Positions 16,231 to 24,284 of a stretch of 64,000 bases of DNA are shown here, one piece after another. The DNA comes from Reyranella aquatilis. Its GTDB lineage: Bacteria; Pseudomonadota; Alphaproteobacteria; Reyranellales; Reyranellaceae. Made by a program: the position numbers and the translations under genes. Each line of letters starts with the position of its first letter. Positions within the stretch are counted from its first letter, which is position 1. The notes beneath the pieces were generated by a model. The model made no database searches, was not told where the DNA came from, and was given only the letters and a program-made list of their open reading frames with translations. Where the stretch lies: contig NZ_JAJISD010000013.1 of the NCBI RefSeq assembly GCF_020880995.1, forward strand, positions 62,001 through 126,000. Reading direction: 5' to 3'.

Positions 16231-18390
16231 TCAGGAACTCAAGACCAGCCGCGGCACAGCACCGCTCAGCTTGAGCGCGCTGCCGCGGCCGGAGAGCGAC
16301 GGGTTCGTCATGAAATAGTGATGCGCGATGAACGGCTCCTTGCTGGTCTGGGGCCGGCGATAGTCTCCGTCGGGGGTCATAAGCCAGCTCTGGCCGTCAT
16401 CCTTCAGGTTCGCGACCATGATCTGGTCGAGCACCTGTTCGTGCACGGTCGGGTTTTCAACCGGGCACAGAAGCTCGACACGGCGGTCGAGGTTGCGCGG
16501 CATCCAGTCGGCCGACGACAGGAAGACCTTGGCCTGCAGTGACGGCAGCGCCTTGCCGTTGCCGAAGCAGATGATGCGCGCATGCTCGAGGAAGCGCCCG
16601 ACCATGCTCTTGACGCGGATATGCTGGCTGAGCCCCGGCACGCCCGGCCGCAGGCAGCAGATGCCGCGCACCACGAGATCGATCTGCACGCCGGCCTGCG
16701 AAGCGGTGTAGAGCCGGTCGATCAACGCCGGGTCGACCAGCGAGTTGAGCTTGGCCCAGATGGCGGCGGGCTTTCCCGCCTGGGCATTCGCGATCTCCGC
16801 ATCGATCAGGCTGTAGAGCGTCGGACGCAACGTCACCGGCGCGAAGGCGATCTTCTCCATCTGCTCGGGGCGGGCGTAACCGGTCATGTAGTTGAACAGA
16901 CGCGCGGCATCGCGGCACATCGCCGGGTCGCAGGTGAAGAACGACAGGTCGGTGTAGATGCGCGCCGTGATCGGGTGATAGTTGCCGGTGCCGAAATGCA
17001 CGTAGGTGCGAATGGAATTTGCCTCGCGCCGCACCACCATCGAGACCTTGGCGTGCGTCTTGAGGTCGATGAAGCCGTAGACGACCTGCACGCCCGCGCG
17101 CTCGAGGTCGCGCGCCCAGCGGATGTTGGCTTCCTCGTCGAAGCGCGCCTTGAGCTCGACCAGCGCCGAGACGGTCTTCCCCGCTTCCGCCGCCGCAATC
17201 AGTTCCTTCACGATCGGCGAGTCGGCGCTGGTGCGATAGAGCGTCTGCTTGATCGCCACGACGGCCGGGTCGCGCGCCGCCTGGCGCAGGAACTGCACGA
17301 CGACGTCGAAGCTCTCATAGGGATGATGGACGACGATGTCCTTCTCGCGGATCGCGGCGAAGCAGTCGCCGCCGAAATCGCGGATACGCTCGGGGAAGCG
17401 GGCATTGTAGGGCTCGAACTTCAGGTCGGCCCGGTCGTCGACGATCACGGCCTTCACGTCGACGATGTTCAGCATGCGATCGAGATGGAAGACATGGACG
17501 CTCTGGGTCTGCGCCGGCACTTCGAGCTGGTCGAACAGGAAGTCGCGCAGTTCGGCCGGCATGGCACTGTTGACCGAGATCGAGATGAGATCGCCGCGGC
17601 GGCGGCGCTTCAGCGCGCTCTCGTAGAGCAGCACGAGATCCTCGGCCTCCTCGTTGATCTCGACGTCGCTGTCGCGGATCAGCCGGAAGAAGGCGCGCTC
17701 GATCACCTCGTACCCGGGGAACAGGCGCGGCAGATAGATATCGATCAGGTCTTCCAGGGGCAGGAAACGGATGTCGCTGCCCGGCAGGCGGACGAAGCGG
17801 TCGACCTGCGGCGGCAGCGGCAGCAGCGCCATCAGCGGACGCCGGTCGTCGCGGCGCTGCAGCTTGAGGATGGCCGAGAAGCCGCCGTTGGGAATGAAGG
17901 GGAACGGATGCGCCGGATCGATCGCGAGCGGCGTCAGGATCGGAAAGACCTGGTCGATGAAGTAGGTGTCGAGCCAGCTCCGCTCCGCCTCCGTGAGTTC
18001 ACCCGCGTCGAGTACGGCGATACCGGCCTCGCGCAGGTCGTCCTGAAGGGCGGCCCAGACGTCCTGCTGATGCGCCATCAGGATCGAGGCGCGGTCGAGA
18101 ATGGCAGCGAGCTGTTCGGCCGGCGTCAGCCCGTCGTCGCTGAGCAGCGTCGACCGCGTCTGCAGCATGTCGACCAGGCCGGCCACGCGCACCATGTAGA
18201 ATTCATCGAGATTGGCCGCCGAAATCGAGAGGAAGCGCACCCGCTCCAGCAGCGGATGGCGCTTGTTGGTGGCCTCCTCGAGGACGCGCGTATTGAAGGC
18301 CAGCCACGAGAGTTCCCGATTGATGAAGCGTCGGGGACTGTCGGGTGTAATCTCGAGCGAAGCCGGATCGGCGGAGTTGAGCGCGTCCAT
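16231..18390 (-). CDS. ppk1: Polyphosphate kinase 1
   Basis: About 719 residues. It catalyses reversible transfer of the ATP gamma-phosphate onto polyphosphate. The order of parts matches PPK1: an N-terminal helical domain starting RFINRELSWLAFN, a head domain, and two phospholipase-D-like C-terminal domains with the phosphorylatable-His region near HFGTGNYHPITARIYTD and the late RVKSMVGRFLEHARI segment. I prefer the start at 18390 (MDALNSADP), which is preceded by a ggttgggg stretch; an in-frame ATG at 18462 is an alternative that adds 24 residues. It is first in a unit with ppx and divergent from the SixA-like gene. Confidence 0.93.
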   Translation of the reverse strand: MDALNSADPASLEITPDSPRRFINRELSWLAFNTRVLEEATNKRHPLLERVRFLSISAANLDEFYMVRVAGLVDMLQTRSTLLSDDGLTPAEQLAAILDRASILMAHQQDVWAALQDDLREAGIAVLDAGELTEAERSWLDTYFIDQVFPILTPLAIDPAHPFPFIPNGGFSAILKLQRRDDRRPLMALLPLPPQVDRFVRLPGSDIRFLPLEDLIDIYLPRLFPGYEVIERAFFRLIRDSDVEINEEAEDLVLLYESALKRRRRGDLISISVNSAMPAELRDFLFDQLEVPAQTQSVHVFHLDRMLNIVDVKAVIVDDRADLKFEPYNARFPERIRDFGGDCFAAIREKDIVVHHPYESFDVVVQFLRQAARDPAVVAIKQTLYRTSADSPIVKELIAAAEAGKTVSALVELKARFDEEANIRWARDLERAGVQVVYGFIDLKTHAKVSMVVRREANSIRTYVHFGTGNYHPITARIYTDLSFFTCDPAMCRDAARLFNYMTGYARPEQMEKIAFAPVTLRPTLYSLIDAEIANAQAGKPAAIWAKLNSLVDPALIDRLYTASQAGVQIDLVVRGICCLRPGVPGLSQHIRVKSMVGRFLEHARIICFGNGKALPSLQAKVFLSSADWMPRNLDRRVELLCPVENPTVHEQVLDQIMVANLKDDGQSWLMTPDGDYRRPQTSKEPFIAHHYFMTNPSLSGRGSALKLSGAVPRLVLSS

Positions 18391-18502
18391 GTGGACCCCA
18401 ACCGGGGCACTCTCCCTGAAATTATGCACAGGGACGGTAGCGTCTCTACATGTCGGTGTCATGGCAATTCACTAAACCATTGTTCCGGATGGATTTATTG
18501 AC

Positions 18503-19036
18503 ATGACCAGCCTGAAGACGATTCTTCTCCTGCGGCATGCAAAATCGGCGTGGGACAGCCCTCGCCTCGCCGACCATGACCGGCCGCTCAACCGCCGCGG
18601 CGAGCAGGCTGCCCAGACGATGGCGGAGCACATCGCCCATCATGCCCCGCGGCCCGACCTGATCCTGTGTTCCACGGCCATGCGCACGCGCCAAACGCTG
18701 GCACCGCTGGTCGGCGCCCTGGGCAGTCCGGCGCCGCCCATCTCGCTGGAGAAAGGGCTCTACCTGGCGTCGGAAGACGAGCTGCTGGAGAGACTGCAGG
18801 CTTTGCCCGAGGATATCGAAACCATCCTGCTGATCGGCCACAACGAGGGCATCGGCGAACTGGCGGTCGCCCTGGCCGGACACGGCCCGCGGCAAGTGCT
18901 GGAGCTCCTGCGGGAGAAGTATCCCACCGGCGCCTTGGCGAGCCTTCGCCTGCCCCCAGGTCCCTGGAGCAGCCTCGGCCCCGGAACCTGCGAACTACTG
19001 GCCTTTGTCCGCCCTCGCGATTTCGACAATCGCTGA
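18503..19036 (+). CDS. SixA-like histidine phosphatase
   Basis: A 177-residue member of the histidine phosphatase (phosphoglycerate mutase-like) superfamily. The catalytic RHG-type motif is LLRHAKSAW with His12. Supporting residues are DRPLNRRGEQAA, STAMRTRQT, and the second His in LIGHNEGI. The size and motifs match SixA, which removes phosphate from phosphohistidine proteins. It sits head to head with ppk1, about 40 bp from that gene's longer start, but whether it acts on polyphosphate metabolism or on a phosphorelay cannot be decided here. Confidence 0.88.
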   Translation: MTSLKTILLLRHAKSAWDSPRLADHDRPLNRRGEQAAQTMAEHIAHHAPRPDLILCSTAMRTRQTLAPLVGALGSPAPPISLEKGLYLASEDELLERLQALPEDIETILLIGHNEGIGELAVALAGHGPRQVLELLREKYPTGALASLRLPPGPWSSLGPGTCELLAFVRPRDFDNR

Positions 19037-19072
19037 CATCCCATCAAAGGGATATCGTCGCGCGCACGCGCG

Positions 19073-19813
19073 CTACCGGCCCTCGAACACCGGAGTACGC
19101 TTCTCCTTGTAGGAGGCGAATCCTTCCTGGTAGTCGTGACTGCTGCTGACGACCTCCAGGTCACGCCGTGCGCGCGCCATCTGTTCGCTCGGCCCCAGCG
19201 GCAGGATGGAGTTGGTCACAAAGCGCTTGAGCGTCTTCAGGACAAGCGGCGCCATACCGGCAAGCTCTCGCGCCATGGACAAGGCCGCGTCTACGTGTTG
19301 CCCGACCGGCACGACGTCATTGATGAAGCCGACTTCCTTTGCTCGTTTGGCATCGAGAATGCGCGCCAGCATGATCACTTCCATCGCGATCTTGTGGGGA
19401 ATGCGAGCCGCCATTGCAACGATCATTCCCTGCGTCAACCCGAGCTTTGCCTCGGGATAGGAGAACTTCGCGTTATCGGCCGCCACGACGAGATCGCTCA
19501 TCATGGGCAACAGGATCGCACCGCCGACACACCAACCCGCCACGGCGGAGATCACGGGCTTTTCGGTCCCCACTCCTGCCGTCGGAATGCAGCGCCAGAG
19601 CTCCGGGACATCGTTGACGTCGGCACCCGCGCTGAACGCTTCGTTGCCCTCGCCCGTGATGACGGCAACGCGCTGGGTCGACTTATCAAACCTGGCGAAA
19701 GCCTGTTGAAGCTCGATGGCCGTCTTCGAGCAGATTGCATTGCGCCGTTCCGGGCGATTGATCGTGAACAGCGTGACGCCATCGTCGAAGTCACGGACCT
19801 TGATACGTTCCAT
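19073..19813 (-). CDS. Enoyl-CoA hydratase/isomerase family protein
   Basis: A 246-residue crotonase-fold protein acting on acyl-CoA substrates. The CoA-binding and oxyanion-hole elements are FTINRPERRNAI, EAFSAGADVNDV, the GWCVGGAILLPM loop, and the FSYPEAKLGLTQG stretch. The second acidic residue of hydratases is seen in the PEAKLGL region, but the first position is less clear, so hydratase, isomerase and hydrolase activities remain possible. It is convergent with the SixA-like gene (36-bp gap). About 280 bp upstream separate it from the SDR gene on the same strand. Confidence 0.85.
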   Translation of the reverse strand: MERIKVRDFDDGVTLFTINRPERRNAICSKTAIELQQAFARFDKSTQRVAVITGEGNEAFSAGADVNDVPELWRCIPTAGVGTEKPVISAVAGWCVGGAILLPMMSDLVVAADNAKFSYPEAKLGLTQGMIVAMAARIPHKIAMEVIMLARILDAKRAKEVGFINDVVPVGQHVDAALSMARELAGMAPLVLKTLKRFVTNSILPLGPSEQMARARRDLEVVSSSHDYQEGFASYKEKRTPVFEGR

Positions 19814-19970
19814 GGAATTGTCCCCTGCTTGGTCGCTGAAATTGGTGTGAAGGTGCTCGCCCTTGGGCGACGAAGTCGTTCATGCGGTCGTCGAGGCGAC
19901 GCGACCGCAACCGGCGCCGTCCACAGTTGCGGAGGCGCTTCATTGGTGATGCGCGAGACGAATGAAGCCC

Positions 19971-20006
19971 CGGCGACAGGGCCTCGAAGAATGATCCCTG
20001 TCGCCG
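19971..20006. repeat. Perfect 11-bp inverted repeat in the SDR / enoyl-CoA hydratase gap
   Basis: The arms cggcgacaggg (19971-19981) and ccctgtcgccg (19996-20006) are exact reverse complements around a 14-nt loop. The element is 88 bp beyond the SDR stop and about 160 bp before the enoyl-CoA hydratase start, both on the minus strand. It could be an SDR terminator (no T run) or an operator. The rest of the 281-bp gap (19814-20094) shows no gene I can support. Confidence 0.5.
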
Positions 20007-20094
20007 AGGTGTTGAGCCCCATCCGCTTCGGCGCCTTACGGATGGACCGAGGACGAAGCTCTCTGCGTGAACGTCTCGACCGACGCCGAAGCCG

Positions 20095-20874
20095 TCAGTA
20101 GGTCCCGGGGTACTGCCCGCCGTCCATCAGGATGTTCTGGCCGGTCATATAGCCCGCATGAACGCTGCACAGGAACGCGCACATCATGCCGAACTCCTCG
20201 GCCGTGCCGAAGCGGCCGGCCGGATGCGCCTTGGCGGCCGCCGCGTATTCCTCGTCGAAGCTGCGGCCGGCCTTGGCGGCCCGCGCCTTGGTCGTGCCGC
20301 GCAGGCGGTCGGTGTCGAACGGGCCGGGCAACAGGCCGTTGATGGTCACGCCATGACGGATCGTGGTGCGCGCGACGCCGGCCACGAAGCCGGTGAGACC
20401 CGAGCGCGCGCCGTTGCTGAGCCCCAGGATGTCGATCGGCGCCTTCACCGAACTGGAGGTAATGTTCACGATGCGCCCGAAGCCGCGCTTCATCATGCCG
20501 TCTACGCTCGCCTTGATGAACTCGATCGGCGTCAGCATGTTGGCGTCGATCGCCTTGATCCAGTCGTCGCGGTTCCAGTCCCGGAAGTTGCCCGGCGGCG
20601 GTCCGCCCGCGTTGTTGACGATGATGTCGGGCTCGGGACAGGCCGCCAGGACCTGCTTGCGGCCCTCGTCGGTGGTGACGTCGACGGCGACCGCCGTGAC
20701 CTTCACGCCGTACTTCTTGCGGATTTCCTCCGCCGTCGCCTCGAGCTCCGACTTGGTGCGCGCGTTGATCACCAGATCGACGCCCTCGCCCGCCAGCGCC
20801 TCGGCGCAGCCTCTGCCAAGTCCCTTGCTCGCCGCGCAGACGATCGCCTTGCGGCCCTTGATACCCATATCCAT
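20095..20874 (-). CDS. Atypical SDR-family protein lacking the Tyr-x-x-x-Lys motif
   Basis: A 259-residue short-chain dehydrogenase/reductase fold resembling FabG. The cofactor loop is CAASKGLGRG (13-22), NNAG lies at 87-90, and the active-site Ser cluster TSSSV is at 139-143. Where classical SDRs have Tyr-x-x-x-Lys, this protein reads LGLSNGARSGL, with Leu152 and Arg157 in that stretch, so both catalytic residues are missing. A recognisable branch of SDR proteins shares the LSN-x-x-R pattern, so this looks like a family trait, not a mutation. It may work by an altered mechanism or bind ligand only. Confidence 0.85.
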   Translation of the reverse strand: MDMGIKGRKAIVCAASKGLGRGCAEALAGEGVDLVINARTKSELEATAEEIRKKYGVKVTAVAVDVTTDEGRKQVLAACPEPDIIVNNAGGPPPGNFRDWNRDDWIKAIDANMLTPIEFIKASVDGMMKRGFGRIVNITSSSVKAPIDILGLSNGARSGLTGFVAGVARTTIRHGVTINGLLPGPFDTDRLRGTTKARAAKAGRSFDEEYAAAAKAHPAGRFGTAEEFGMMCAFLCSVHAGYMTGQNILMDGGQYPGTY

Positions 20875-20890
20875 CTACGTTTCCTTTTTT

Positions 20891-21352
20891 CTAATTTACG
20901 CGTGTCCAAAGTTGCGTTTTACCGAACATCGGCGTGCCGACGAAACCGCGCAACCGCAGCTTCCCGTCGGGCAGCAGGCTGATGTTGGCGCTGTAGGTCT
21001 TGCCGTCCTCGCCGTTGTAGACCTTGCCGTCCTCGAACGTGTTGGGATCGTTGGTCTTCTTGAAGCCCCAGATCAGCGGCATGCCGATCACCTTGCGGGT
21101 GCGCAGCGAGGCGTTCTCGTTGCGATAGTCGGTGGCGGCATCCGGCGCGACGGGAGCACCGTCCGGTCCCTTGGGATTGATGAGGTTCGACACGAAGCCG
21201 CAGATCGGGCCGCTGGCAGCATCGGGACAGGGCGCGATCCTGATCTGCGCCACGCCCGATTCCGAAAGCCAGGTCCCCATCACCGTCCCCTGCTGCGCCG
21301 AGGCCGCCGAGGCCACGAGGCTGAGCGCCAGGGCCGCCAGGATCGTCTTCAT
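20891..21352 (-). CDS. DUF2147 periplasmic protein
   Basis: A 153-residue exported protein. A Sec signal peptide ends ASAASAQQ. The mature part starts with the DUF2147 pattern GTWLSESGVAQIRIAPC, then a second Cys in GPICGFVSNL, GFKKTNDPNTFEDGKVYNGEDGKTYSA and GKLRLRGFVG, and ends with a Trp-rich strand. The two cysteines probably form a disulfide. Its function is unknown; DUF2147 proteins are small beta-barrel-like envelope proteins. It lies 16 bp from the SDR gene and 13 bp from hdaA on the same strand. Confidence 0.88.
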   Translation of the reverse strand: MKTILAALALSLVASAASAQQGTVMGTWLSESGVAQIRIAPCPDAASGPICGFVSNLINPKGPDGAPVAPDAATDYRNENASLRTRKVIGMPLIWGFKKTNDPNTFEDGKVYNGEDGKTYSANISLLPDGKLRLRGFVGTPMFGKTQLWTRVN

Positions 21353-21365
21353 TGCCTACTCCCTT

Positions 21366-22049
21366 TCACGATGCGCCCGCGAGATCCGCCAGCACGTCCG
21401 CCGCCAGCCGCCGGTCGATCTCACGCCGCTCCGTCAGTGCCCGCCGGTCGAGCGCGGCCACGACATGGCGCGCCGCTTCCGCCGAACGCTCCATATGCGA
21501 GACGAGATACTGCACGACGCCGGCGCCTGCGTGCAATTGACGGTCGGCCAGCTGCTTCAGGATGATCGAGCCCAGCAGTTCGTCGTCGGGCGGCGATACT
21601 GATACGGCCGGCGCGGCACGCAGCCGCGAGGCGAGATCCGGCAGGACGATCGACCAGCGCGCCGGCGGCTCCGGTGAGATGAGGAGCAGGAAGCCGCCGC
21701 GCTCGCGCATGAGATTGTAGAGGTGGAACAGCCCGCGTTCGGGCGCCCGCTGCGCCTCCTCGACGAGGATCGCCGGCGTCGCCGCCGCGAGGTCTGTGAG
21801 ATCGGCCACGCTCTTTCCGACGAGGTCGCTTCCCTCCATCACGACGGCGTGGCTGCGCACCGCCCAGATGCGACCCAGGTGGGTCTTGCCGCATCCGGAC
21901 GGGCCGTTCAGGGACAAGGCCGGTGCCGGCCAGTCCGGCCAGCGATCGATCCAGGCCAGCGCCTCGCGGTTGCCGTCCGCCAACACGAAGTCCTCCCGCG
22001 CGTAGGTCGGCGGGGGCAGCGCGAGGTCGAGGATGAGCTGGTTCGCCAA
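21366..22049 (-). CDS. hdaA: Hda/HdaA, DnaA-related AAA+ replication regulator
   Basis: A 227-residue truncated DnaA homolog with a short N-terminal clamp-binding segment (QLILDLALPP) and an AAA+ domain only. Walker A is NGPSGCGKTH (48-57). The Walker B strand reads ILVEEAQRA, in place of the DD of DnaA. The conserved RWSIVLPDLASRLRAAP follows. There is no C-terminal DnaA-box-binding domain, as expected for Hda, which with the beta clamp promotes hydrolysis of DnaA-ATP to prevent re-initiation. It is 7 bp downstream of the PerM-like gene, the arrangement common in alphaproteobacteria. Confidence 0.9.
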   Translation of the reverse strand: MANQLILDLALPPPTYAREDFVLADGNREALAWIDRWPDWPAPALSLNGPSGCGKTHLGRIWAVRSHAVVMEGSDLVGKSVADLTDLAAATPAILVEEAQRAPERGLFHLYNLMRERGGFLLLISPEPPARWSIVLPDLASRLRAAPAVSVSPPDDELLGSIILKQLADRQLHAGAGVVQYLVSHMERSAEAARHVVAALDRRALTERREIDRRLAADVLADLAGAS

Positions 22050-22056
22050 GGCCCGC

Positions 22057-23139
22057 TCAGCCGTTCGAGCTACCGCGGTAGAGATCGCTTTCGCGGTAGC
22101 GTGCCACGAAGTGCCGAACGATCACCCCGAGGACCGCCGCCACCGGAACGGCGATCAGCACGCCGGTGAAGCCGAACAGCGAGCCGCCGGCCAGCAGCGC
22201 GAACATGATCCAGACAGGATGGAGGCCGACGCGGTCGCCGACCAGCTTGGGCGAGAGGAAATTGCCTTCGAGTGTCTGCCCGAGGAGGAACACGACCGCG
22301 ACCTTCACCACGCCCATCCATTCGGGCGGGAACTGCGCCAGCGCCATGCCTAGCGCCATGACCGCGCCCACGAAGGTGCCGACGAAGGGAATGAACGAGA
22401 TCGCGCCCGCGATCAGGCCGATGACCAGGCCGAACTGCAATCCCACCAGCGTGAGCCCGATGCCGTAGAACGTCCCCAGCGAGAGGCAGACCAGCGCCTG
22501 GCCGCGCATGTAGCCCGCGATGGCGGCGTTGGATTCGCGCGCGAGTTTGCGGATCGTGTCGGCATGGTCGAGCGGCAGCGTGCCGTCGATCGCCGCCATC
22601 AGCTTCTCCCAGTCGCGCAGCAGGTAGAAGGTCACGACCGGCGTGATGAACAGAAGGCCGAGCAGATTGATGATCGCCACGCCGCGCTCGGCCACCGCGC
22701 CGACGAGGCCGCCGGCGAAGGCGAGCCCCTTGCCGGCCCATTGCGTCGCTTCCGCCTGCAGGTCGTGGATGCTGGGCGGATCGAAGCCCAGACGGTTGCG
22801 CAGCGGTTCGAGCAGCGGCTGGATCCGGCCCATCGCCTTCACGATGTATTCCGGGGCGCTGGTGATCAGCGACTGGATCTGACCGAACAGCGGCGGCAGG
22901 ATCGCCATCACGATTCCGACGGCAGCGAGGACAGCGAGGATCGTGACCACCGTGGTGGCCATGGTGCGCGACAGGCGTGCCCGTTCCAGGCGCACGACGA
23001 CAGGGTCGAGGAAGTACGCCACCACCATGCCGACCACGAACGGCAGCAGGATGTCGTTCAGAAGCCACAGCAGCAGCAGAACCGCCGCAGCGACCGCGCC
23101 CCAGAACAGCCAGCGCCCCAAAGCGGGTGATTGCCCCAT
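22057..23139 (-). CDS. AI-2E family (PerM-like) membrane transporter
   Basis: A 360-residue polytopic inner-membrane protein of the AI-2E/PerM family. It has paired N-terminal hydrophobic segments (WLFWGAVAAAVLLLLWLL, then LPFVVGMVVAYFL with the DP motif after it), a soluble central region and a C-terminal membrane bundle with the family's GLTLVGLQFGLVIGLIAG and FIPFVGTFVGA segments and the late HPVWIMFALLAGG. Members export small molecules or ions; the substrate here is unknown. It lies between DUF2066 and hdaA on one strand with gaps of 23 and 7 bp. Confidence 0.88.
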   Translation of the reverse strand: MGQSPALGRWLFWGAVAAAVLLLLWLLNDILLPFVVGMVVAYFLDPVVVRLERARLSRTMATTVVTILAVLAAVGIVMAILPPLFGQIQSLITSAPEYIVKAMGRIQPLLEPLRNRLGFDPPSIHDLQAEATQWAGKGLAFAGGLVGAVAERGVAIINLLGLLFITPVVTFYLLRDWEKLMAAIDGTLPLDHADTIRKLARESNAAIAGYMRGQALVCLSLGTFYGIGLTLVGLQFGLVIGLIAGAISFIPFVGTFVGAVMALGMALAQFPPEWMGVVKVAVVFLLGQTLEGNFLSPKLVGDRVGLHPVWIMFALLAGGSLFGFTGVLIAVPVAAVLGVIVRHFVARYRESDLYRGSSNG

Positions 23140-23162
23140 CGATCAGACTCCCCGGGCCGCGC

Positions 23163-24239
23163 CTAACGCGCCTGCAACTGCCATCGCCCCGCCTCTTGGG
23201 ACAGGCTGAGGCCGGCCTGTGCCAGGGTGCGCTGCAGCTCCTCGGTCGTGCCGAAGAAGTCGAGCTTCAGGTCGGCACGATCGGACTCGAGCGTCTTCAC
23301 GGTCACCGCCTTCACGGCCGGGATCGAGCCGAGGCGCTGGCGCACCTGAACCCAGTCGCCAAGCGCCCGAATCGGCACCACCACGTCGAGCGAATCCTGC
23401 GAATCGCGCCGCACGGTGCCGATGCTGCGCCAGTCCTGATCGGCTTTGGCGTGGATCGCCTTCACCGCCGCCGCCAGGTCCGCCGCGCTTGCGACCGGGA
23501 CGCGCGCGATTTCGCTGCGGGCACCGGTCTGCGTGTCGTACCGCATGCCGCCGATCGTCAGGGGTCCGCCGCTCTTGTCGCCATCGACCGTGGCCACGAT
23601 GATGGTCGGCGCGCGATAGCGCTCGTTCAGCCGCGCCAGCGCCGAGACGTCGCCGACATAGGCCTGTTCCGCCGAAAGCACGCCCTGGTCAGCCGGATCG
23701 CCGCGCAGCAGCGTGACCGGCACGGCACTGCCGGCGCTGTCGAGCTGCTGCCAGGCCTCGCGCCAGGCGTTGCGGTCGTTCAGCGGCTCGACCCCCGACG
23801 GTCCCTTCCAGAGCGGAATCACCAGCGCTGGCCTCGGCACCGTCTCGACGATCCTGGCCCCGGCGCCGCCCAGATAGGACTTCACCGCATCGGGCGCGAA
23901 AACGACGTTGAGCGTGGCGATGTAGCGGCCGGGCGCCGAGCGCTCGCGCACGAACTCGATGCCGCGCACCATGTTTTCAAGTTGCGCGTCGTCAATCTGC
24001 GGCAATCGCGCACGATCCTCCGCCGACACCATGCGATTCACCAGCAGCCCCAGCGCCTTGCGGCGGGCATCGCGGATACCCTGTTGCCGCGCCTGCACAG
24101 GGTCGGCCCCCGTGGCATCGACCTCGACACCGGTCACGTCGTAGCCGGTGCCGCCTGGAGCCTGCGCAGAGGCCACGGTGGCGACGAGGACCGCCAGGAG
24201 CGCGGCAGCAATCGTGGAAAAGACGCGGCCTATCGGCAT
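23163..24239 (-). CDS. DUF2066 domain-containing exported protein
   Basis: A 358-residue protein with a Sec signal peptide (ending VASAQ) and the DUF2066 pattern: VTGVEVDATGADPVQARQQGIRDARRKAL, the RGIEFVRE strand, YIATLNVVFAPDAVKSYL, and a later ALVIPLWK. The C-terminal half has a repeated alpha/beta region ending in LDFFGTTEELQRTLAQAGL. Its function is unknown, probably periplasmic. It heads the minus-strand unit DUF2066 - perM-like - hdaA and is divergent from purM; that synteny is a strong alphaproteobacterial signature. Confidence 0.88.
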   Translation of the reverse strand: MPIGRVFSTIAAALLAVLVATVASAQAPGGTGYDVTGVEVDATGADPVQARQQGIRDARRKALGLLVNRMVSAEDRARLPQIDDAQLENMVRGIEFVRERSAPGRYIATLNVVFAPDAVKSYLGGAGARIVETVPRPALVIPLWKGPSGVEPLNDRNAWREAWQQLDSAGSAVPVTLLRGDPADQGVLSAEQAYVGDVSALARLNERYRAPTIIVATVDGDKSGGPLTIGGMRYDTQTGARSEIARVPVASAADLAAAVKAIHAKADQDWRSIGTVRRDSQDSLDVVVPIRALGDWVQVRQRLGSIPAVKAVTVKTLESDRADLKLDFFGTTEELQRTLAQAGLSLSQEAGRWQLQAR

Positions 24240-24284
24240 TGCGGGGGTCCGGTTTTTGGTTATGTTCGCGGCGACCTATCTAGC

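Noticed and set aside
16582..18501. 639-codon plus-strand open frame
   Set aside because: Antisense shadow of ppk1, whose domains are complete.
19037..19072. gcgcgc-a-cgcgcgc palindrome as a terminator between SixA-like and enoyl-CoA hydratase genes
   Set aside because: The loop is a single base and no T run follows on either side; likely chance in GC-rich DNA.
19552..20022. Open frame crossing the SDR / enoyl-CoA hydratase gap
   Set aside because: It overlaps the enoyl-CoA hydratase gene out of frame, has no family features, and the gap part contains an inverted repeat rather than codon structure.
22977..24284. Upstream extension of the purM frame by over 1.3 kb
   Set aside because: It is antisense to DUF2066 and the PerM-like gene, has no homology, and PurM length is normal from 24285.
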